Shown: positions 58,758-64,000 of the stretch, piece after piece
How the letters are laid out: every line of letters starts with the position of its first letter
How positions within the stretch are numbered: the stretch's first letter is position 1
From: Entophlyctis helioformis
Taxonomy: Eukaryota; Chytridiomycota; Chytridiomycetes; Chytridiales; Chytriomycetaceae
Assembly (NCBI GenBank): GCA_025526915.1
Contig: JAHLKH010000034.1
Span: 1-64,000 of the forward strand
Direction: 5' to 3'
DNA: 64,000 bases
Position numbers and translations under genes: made by a program
Notes under the pieces: model-generated
What the model saw: only the letters and a program-made list of their open reading frames with translations
Databases searched by the model: none
What the model was told of the DNA's origin: nothing

Positions 58758-61329
58758 ATGAACATGTCATCGCCATTCAGGGTCGCCCAAACAACCATCA
58801 TGTCGCAGCCGATGTCCACAAGCAGCCGCTACAACGGCCTCGTCCTGCGGCCTCTTGGCAACGTACGTTGTGTCTGTCTGCGTGTGTGTGTGTGTGTGTG
58901 TCTGCGTGTCTGCCTGTCTGCGCGTCTGTCTGCGCGTCTGTCTGCGCGTGTCTGACGGCCCGCTGTGCACCACAACCACGCAGGACGCCGCTCATCCCGA
59001 CCGCCCGCTGCCCGGCGACGCCGTCCTCTGTGCCGTCACCGCCCTCATCGACACCTTCACTGCGAACCTGTCCGCCAACGAGGCCGATGCCGTCGCCTCA
59101 TACTACTACAAGACCGTCCGTCCCGACCTGGCCAAAGGCCCTCAGACCGTCGACGCCTTCCTCGCTCTGCAGAGCTCGGATCTGGCGGGCATGGCGCAGG
59201 CCGTCTTTGCAACTCTCGAGAGCTCGGCACCGGCCGACAAGCTTGCGCAGCTCACCGTCGTCCTGCGCCTCCTGACCACAACGCTCGGCACCATGGCCCT
59301 CTGCGGCACGGGTTTCAAGCGCATGGTGCCCTTTGTCGACCTCGACCGCACCGATCGCGAGCTTGCTCTGCGCCGCATGGCCGACAGCTACCTCTCGCCC
59401 ATCCGCGCGCTCTTCAAGACGTTCATGGCCCTTACGGCTCTCACCGTGTACGGCCACAGCGTCGACGTCATTGGCGACAGCAGTGCCACAGCCAGCCCTC
59501 TGTGGGAAGGCATCGGCTACCCTGGCCCACACCCTGGCATCGATCGCCCATCCCCCGACAGCATCTGGCGACCCTCTTTCCTGCCTGTGCCTCAGGCGTG
59601 CTTTGACCAGCACCGATCCGACGCCGGCCGAGCAGCCGTGAGCGACGCCGACCTTCCCGTGCTTTCGTACGACGTGGTCGTCATCGGATCTGGCGCCGGT
59701 GGTGGCATTGTCGCGGCCGAGCTGAGCAAGGCTGGCCACAGCGTCCTGCTGCTCGACATGGCCAGATACACCCACACGACCGATCTTCCCAAGAGCGAGG
59801 CTCAGGCGTACAAGCTGCTCTATCAGAACAGCGCTGGCCTCATTACAGAGGACGGCAGCATGCAGATGCTTGCTGGAAAGGCGTGGGGCGGCGGCACGCA
59901 GATCAACTGGAGCGCATCCCTTGTCCCTCCACAGAGTCTGCGCAAGGAATGGGCCGAAAAGTACCGTCTGCCGTTCTTTGCGTCCGAGGAGTTCCAAAAG
60001 TCGGTGGACGCCGTCACGTCGCGTGCTGGTGTCGGCACCTCGGCTGTCCGCCACAATCCGTCCAACCAGCTGCTTCTGGACGGCTGTCGCGCTCTCGGCT
60101 TCGACAACGACACGATCCCGCAAAACACGGCAGGAAAGCACCACAGCTGTGGTGGCTGCTGCTTGGGATGTCCGACGGCCGAGAAGCAAGGCACGCTGCC
60201 CACATGGATCCGTGACGCCTCGGATGCCGGCTGCCACTTTATCGACGCCGCCTATGCCGAGCGCGTCATTCACCAAGGCGGTGTTGCCCAAGGTGTTGTC
60301 ATTCGCGTTGACGGTGGCAGCAGCAGCAACCCATCGCCGCAAGCGTCAGGCTGCGTGTGCATGCCAAGCGCGTCGTGTCCAGCTGCGGTGCCATCAACAC
60401 CCCTGCGCTCCTCTTGCGCTCCAAGCTCACGAATCGCTTCATTGGCCGCAACCTCAAGCTGCATCCCGTCACCAGCACGTTTGGAGTCTTCCCCGACAGG
60501 AAAATCGACCCGTCGCAGGGCTCCATCATGACTGCCATCTCCAACCAAGTCGCCGATCTCGACGGCAATGGCTATGGCGCGCGTATCGAGGTGCCATCCA
60601 TCCATGCCGGCTCATTTGCCACTCTTGTTCCCTGGCGTTCTGCAGCCGATTACAAGCGTCTGCTGCTCCAGTTCCCGCAAACCGCGAGCCTCATTTCCCT
60701 CACACGCGATGACAACTCGAAAGGCACCGTGTTCATTGACTCGGACGGCAAAGCTCGCATCAACTGGACGCTTTCTGCCAAGGACTCCAAGCACGCGCTC
60801 GAGGGACTCAAGACTGCGATGCATATCCTCATTGCGGCCGGTGCGACCGAAATCTACTCTGCGCAGAACGGCGTGCCGTCCTTCTTCCGTCCAGCTGGCA
60901 TGTCGCCTGCACAGACCCTCGAGTCGCGCGAGTTCAAGGACTTTATCGCACTGATGGATCGCAAGGGAGTCAAAGTCAACAGCACGCCAATGTTCGGTGC
61001 ACACCAGATGGGAAGCGCTCGCATGGCCCCTTCAGCCCGCTACGGCGCTGTCAACCCGTACGGCGAGACTTTTGATGTGCGCGGTCTGTATGTGGCAGAC
61101 ACGTCCGTGTTCCCGACCGCCTCTGGTGTCAAGTGAGTCTCTCGCATGACTCTGTGCAGCGTGTGCTTGTGATGGCAACTGACATGATCTGGCATGCGCT
61201 GGACGTGGCTGGCTGGACAGCCCGATGATGACGGCCATGAGCGTTGCGCACTCGATTGCGCAGTTCATCAAGGCAGATCTGGCCCGCGATCGTGCACTGA
61301 ATGGCGGCTCTGTTGCGCAAGCCGCATAG
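58758..61329 (+). CDS. FAO: Long-chain fatty alcohol oxidase (GMC family), copy 2
   Basis: Exons 58758-58862, 58984-61132 and 61221-61329. FAD motif VVVIGSGAGGGIVAAELSKA is uninterrupted here. GGGTQINWSASLVPP, SCGGCCLGCPTAEKQ, GAHQMGSARM and YVADTSVFPTASGVNPMMT match copy 1 block for block, and the last intron falls at the same codon. The N-terminal region (DAVLCAVTALIDTFTANL, LTTTLGTMALCGTGFKRM) is the typical fungal Fao extension. One base is missing near 60340, before RVHAKRVVSSCGAINTPALL. The start at 58758 is the first ATG of exon 1; 58764 and 58800 are alternatives. Intron 1 is full of GTGTCTGC-type repeats, and reading through it creates a false Cys/Val N-terminus. Confidence 0.92.
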
Positions 61330-61528
61330 CCAAGGCCAAGCTATGATCGCATCCAAGTCTGCATGTCTCTCTCTTTGTCTCTCTCTCTCTCCCTTTCTCT
61401 CTGCATCCACTCCAATACAGCCCAGCCCATGTTGTCTGCTGGATCCGAGTCTTTGCCAGCCAGCTCTCGGCCTGATCAGCCAAGCGGGCGATGTTTGCCA
61501 CACTTTCCGCAACTCATCCAGTTGGGCC

Positions 61529-62390
61529 ATGGCAGCAGACAACCAGCAACAGCAACAGCCACAAGAGCTGCAGCAGCACAGCTGGAAGCAGACGGCTGTG
61601 CGTGTGTCGCATGCGTCGCTGCCCGTCGACTGCCTCATCACAGACTGTCCAGACCCGGCGAGCCTGGCCGCCTTTGCCGACCTGCTCGTCTCGCACGGCG
61701 TGTCCCACTTGGTGCGCATCTGCTCGCCCACTGCATACGATGCCGCCGTGCTGGCCAGTGCCGGCATCGCTGTGCACGACATGTACTTTGACGATGGTGA
61801 GCCATGTGTGCCTGCCTTGGTCTGCCTTGGTCTGCCCTGCCTGCCGTTGGACACCACACTCATCCCAACTCGCCAGGCACGCCGCCCACCAAGCAAGTCG
61901 TCGCAGACTTCCGCTCGCTCGTCCAGCAGCTCACTGCATCCACAGCAGCCGCAGCAGCACCGTCGGCAGCAGCAGCAGCAGCAGCAGGCACAGGCAAGCC
62001 CAGCCTCGCAATCCACTGTGTGAGCGGCATCGGCCGTGCACCCGTGCTCGTCTGCTGTGCCCTGATCGACGCAGGACTCGACCCGACCGATGCCGTCGAG
62101 TTTGTGCGGTCCAAACGCCGTGGCGCTGTCAACCGTGTGCAGCTGTCGTGGCTGCTCGACTCGTCCAAAGGGTTCAAGCGTGCCAAGCCGGCCAAGACTG
62201 GATTCGGCATGGGCAGCAAGAGCAAGAGCAGCAGCAGCAGCAGCACTACTAGCAGCACAGCCACTAGCAGCACCAGCAGTGCACCGCAGCAGGCAGTCTC
62301 AAGCATGCACCGTCGATGTCGTCGGTCGCATCCAGCTCATCCAAGTCGGGCGGCGGGTTGTTTGGGCTGTTCAAGAAGCCAAAGACATGA
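61529..62390 (+). CDS. PTP4A: PRL/PTP4A-type protein tyrosine phosphatase
   Basis: Exons 61529-61796 and 61877-62390. The fold follows PRL phosphatases: [37 protein letters not shown], general-acid loop [14 protein letters not shown]-loop [20 protein letters not shown] (catalytic Cys and Arg, and the PRL-specific Ala after the Arg), then [21 protein letters not shown] low-complexity Ala insert separates the acid loop from the P-loop. One base is missing near 62305 in the tail, which then reads [15 protein letters not shown] and stops at 62388-62390. The C-terminal CAAX prenylation box of PRL proteins is absent; a basic Ser/Lys-rich tail takes its place. Confidence 0.85.
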
Positions 62391-62622
62391 GCAGTGTGCT
62401 GCGATCGCACGCACATCGTGTACATACATCCTGTGAGACCCAATACAGCATACAAAGTTGTCAACAGCAACAACCAGCAGCAGATCTATTTGTATGGCAC
62501 ATTGTCATGCATCCAGTCAAAGGCATGCTGCCGCGCAACGCCGCGTCCACAAAGCTCACAATGCCGACGCTCGTTCATGCGGCATGAGCAGCCGTGCACC
62601 ACTACTGGACCCATCGCCCACG

Positions 62623-62628
62623 TATAAA
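62623..62628 (+). promoter_or_regulatory. TATA box of the small spliced gene
   Basis: CGTATAAAGCC, 49 nt upstream of ATG 62672 and 117 nt upstream of ATG 62740. Confidence 0.6.
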
Positions 62629-62739
62629 GCCCTGCCGTCGTGTTGGCCGCTCCCCTCATTCAACAGCAACAATGCGCTTGGCACTTTCAAGAGAAACAAG
62701 CCGGCCTCTGGGACTGCACCTTCACCGCTTCAGTCCGCC

Positions 62740-63105
62740 ATGTCACAAGGCGACGACATTGCAGGCGGGATCGAGGGTCGTCGCGTGGGGGTCATTGAGC
62801 GTCCCTCCACGCGGCCCACGCCACGCACCAAGCGTCCATGGTGGCGTGTCTTTGCCTCCCGCCACAAAGGTGGGTTCAGCGATGTGTGGTTGGTTGAATG
62901 GGGATCGGCATGTTGCCGACTGCTTTGCTGTACAGATGCGGCTGCCCTTGCTGTCCTTGGTGTCCTTGGTGTCTCGCCTGCCATGCCACCGTCGTCTGGT
63001 GCCGCTGACAGCAAGACTGAGCCAATCAAGGAGCCGGGTGAGCATCCGCATTCATTCGTGTCTCCACATCTCGCAGCGTTCCAAAGTCCCTGTAAATGGC
63101 GCTGA
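62740..63105 (+). CDS. Small spliced gene, 86 residues, unknown function
   Basis: Exons 62740-62869, 62936-63037 and 63077-63105 join in perfect phase (RHK/DAAALAVL and KEP/AFQSP). The start MSQGDDIAGGIEG leads to a basic segment (RPTPRTKRPWWRVFASRHK), a short hydrophobic stretch (AAALAVLGVLGVSPAM) and a polar tail ending FQSPCKWR. The first ATG after the TATA box is at 62672, in another frame. The in-frame sequence before 62740 (TFKRNKPASGTAPSPLQSA) also looks coding, so one missing base could extend the protein to 62672. An AATAAA at about 63271 may be its polyadenylation signal. No family recognised. Confidence 0.5.
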   Translation: MSQGDDIAGGIEGRRVGVIERPSTRPTPRTKRPWWRVFASRHKGGFSDVWLVEWGSACCRLLCCTDAAALAVLGVLGVSPAMPPSSGAADSKTEPIKEPGEHPHSFVSPHLAAFQSPCKWR

Positions 63106-63305
63106 ACCCATGGCGCGTTCCCAGAGGCAGAGACCGCGGGCGGCTCATACAACTCGGTCGCTACGATTGCTGCTGCTGCTGCTGCCTCGGTGTCCGCTTC
63201 AAGCCTGCCCTAGACTTAGCGGCAGGTTTCTTGCTGTCACAGCCTCTCTTTGGCTCCCATATCCATGAGCAATAAACAGCATGCAGACCATGTGCAGATG
63301 GTGAG

Positions 63306-63578
63306 TGTCAGTGGTGCCAGCAAACCTTATTGAGTTCGAAGGTTATGAGACGATGGGGGTTGATTGTCTTGAGTGCTGCTATCATGAGCGTGTGCACTCC
63401 GACCCTTTTATTGTAGTCTGTGTGGCGCTCTACGCGCCCTTAGTGCGGGCTCTCCGCCCTTCAACCCTTGCGCCACTTAATGAAGCTTTGCTTGTTTCTT
63501 CTAGTTTGGTGGCGCACATGCCATGTGTATTGTCTCACTTTGAGCATATGTCATCGTGTGCGTCATCGCACGCCAACA
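63306..63578 (-). repeat. 3' long terminal repeat of a copia element
   Basis: On the minus strand the LTR begins TGTTGGCGTG directly after a purine-rich tract and ends CCACTGACA, giving a 273-nt unit with TG..CA ends. A TATA-like AATAAAAGG lies inside (about 63405 on the plus strand, reversed). The target-site duplication would be GTGAG (63301-63305) on this side; the partner is outside the window. Confidence 0.65.
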
Positions 63579-63590
63579 CTCCTCCTCGAT
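63579..63590 (-). other. Polypurine tract of the copia element
   Basis: Minus strand ATCGAGGAGGAG immediately before the LTR TGTTGG, the standard plus-strand primer position in Ty1/copia elements. Confidence 0.65.
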
Positions 63591-63597
63591 GAGCACA

Positions 63598-64000
63598 CTA
63601 TGCACGCGACCTCACACCGAGCTTCTTGATCAGTTTCTTGATGGTTACTTCCGGTGTGGCCTTCGTGAGGATGTCGGCTGGCATGTCTGCGGTAGGCATG
63701 TACTGCAGATCGATTATGCCTCGTTGGATCTGTTCACATATGTAGTGATACCGCACCTCAATGTGCTTGGTCGAGTTGTGCTTGAACCGCTTGGCGTTGG
63801 TGAGCGCGCCTTGATTGTCGTTGTAGAGAACGGTAGGCTTGCTCTGCTTGATTCCGAGTCCGTTGAGAAGTAGTCTGAGCCACACCAGTTCTTGGGCAGC
63901 GCTGCTTGTCGCTTGGAGCTCGGCTTGCACAGTGGACAGGGCGACAGTAGTTTGTTTGCCGCTTTTCCAGGAGATCGCGCCGACACCGAAAGTGAGCGCA
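63598..64000 (-). mobile_element. Ty1/copia retrotransposon, RNase H end of pol (partial)
   Basis: The frame is open from the window edge to TAG at 63598. It encodes the copia RNase H C-terminus: ISWKSGKQTTVALSTVQAEL, SSAAQELVWLRLLLNGLG, YNDNQGALTNAKRF, TKHIEVRYHYICEQI, then YMPTADMPADILTKATPE. No stop or frame change is seen in the visible 134 codons, so the copy may be recent. The remaining pol, gag and the 5' LTR lie to the right of the window. Confidence 0.92.

Noticed and set aside
58863..58983. Cys/Val-rich N-terminus in front of alcohol oxidase copy 2
   Set aside because: It is read-through of an intron made of GTGTCTGC repeats; splicing joins exon 1 to DAAHPDRPLP in frame.
1..64000. 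A gene cluster for secondary metabolism or a defence island
   Set aside because: Neighbouring genes are housekeeping or unrelated; the methyltransferase, SDR and oxidases are scattered across more than 40 kb with no backbone enzyme.

Overview
The window is nuclear DNA of a GC-rich fungus with short introns (mostly 65-190 nt, GT..CTGAC/CTAAC..AG, a few starting GC) and dense packing. Fungal affinity comes from a Zrc1-type CDF zinc transporter, paired long-chain alcohol oxidases, fungal-type catechol O-methyltransferase and an Rco1-like double-PHD protein. A half-size ABCA transporter and, above all, a C20orf85/LLC1-type ciliary microtubule inner protein (27313-28695) point to a zoosporic, flagellate early-diverging fungus (Blastocladiomycota or Chytridiomycota grade). 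That placement is inference from gene content.

Layout. 1-18 kb: edge-truncated coiled-coil gene (-), tRNA-Ser (-), zinc transporter (+), protein kinase (+), LITAF-domain protein (-), kelch ectodomain membrane protein (+), LEA-2/DUF3712-like membrane protein (-), Q-rich protein (+), Ser-rich protein (+). 18-31 kb: catechol O-methyltransferase (-), rhodopsin-like GPCR (-), orphan secreted-domain membrane protein (-), ribosomal protein eL6 (-), then divergently eIF3e (+), ciliary protein (+), a putative mitochondrial protein (+) and a DUF4286 protein (+). 31-45.5 kb: half ABCA transporter (+) facing the ~9 kb GCN1 gene (-), which is divergent from an SDR (+). 45.5-55.8 kb: tRNA-splicing endonuclease SEN2 (-), RCO1-like PHD protein (-), a 1000-codon Ala/Ser/Pro-rich frame with 144-bp tandem repeats (-), a small multi-pass membrane protein (-). 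56-64 kb: two tandem fatty-alcohol oxidases (+), a PRL/PTP4A phosphatase (+), an 86-codon spliced gene (+), and the 3' end of a Ty1/copia retrotransposon with its LTR (-).

Functional links are loose. Translation and its control are represented by eL6, eIF3e and GCN1, and RNA processing by SEN2. The alcohol oxidase pair probably serves long-chain alcohol oxidation. Nothing resembles a biosynthetic cluster or defence system.

Most multi-kilobase conserved genes are interrupted by frame changes that behave as single missing bases (more than 15; GCN1 alone has about a dozen). Downstream frames stay conserved, so I read these as uncorrected indels in the assembly, not pseudogenes. Coordinates below give gene extents, with exons and frame changes in the evidence. 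Start codons and exon joins near frame changes are the least certain parts.
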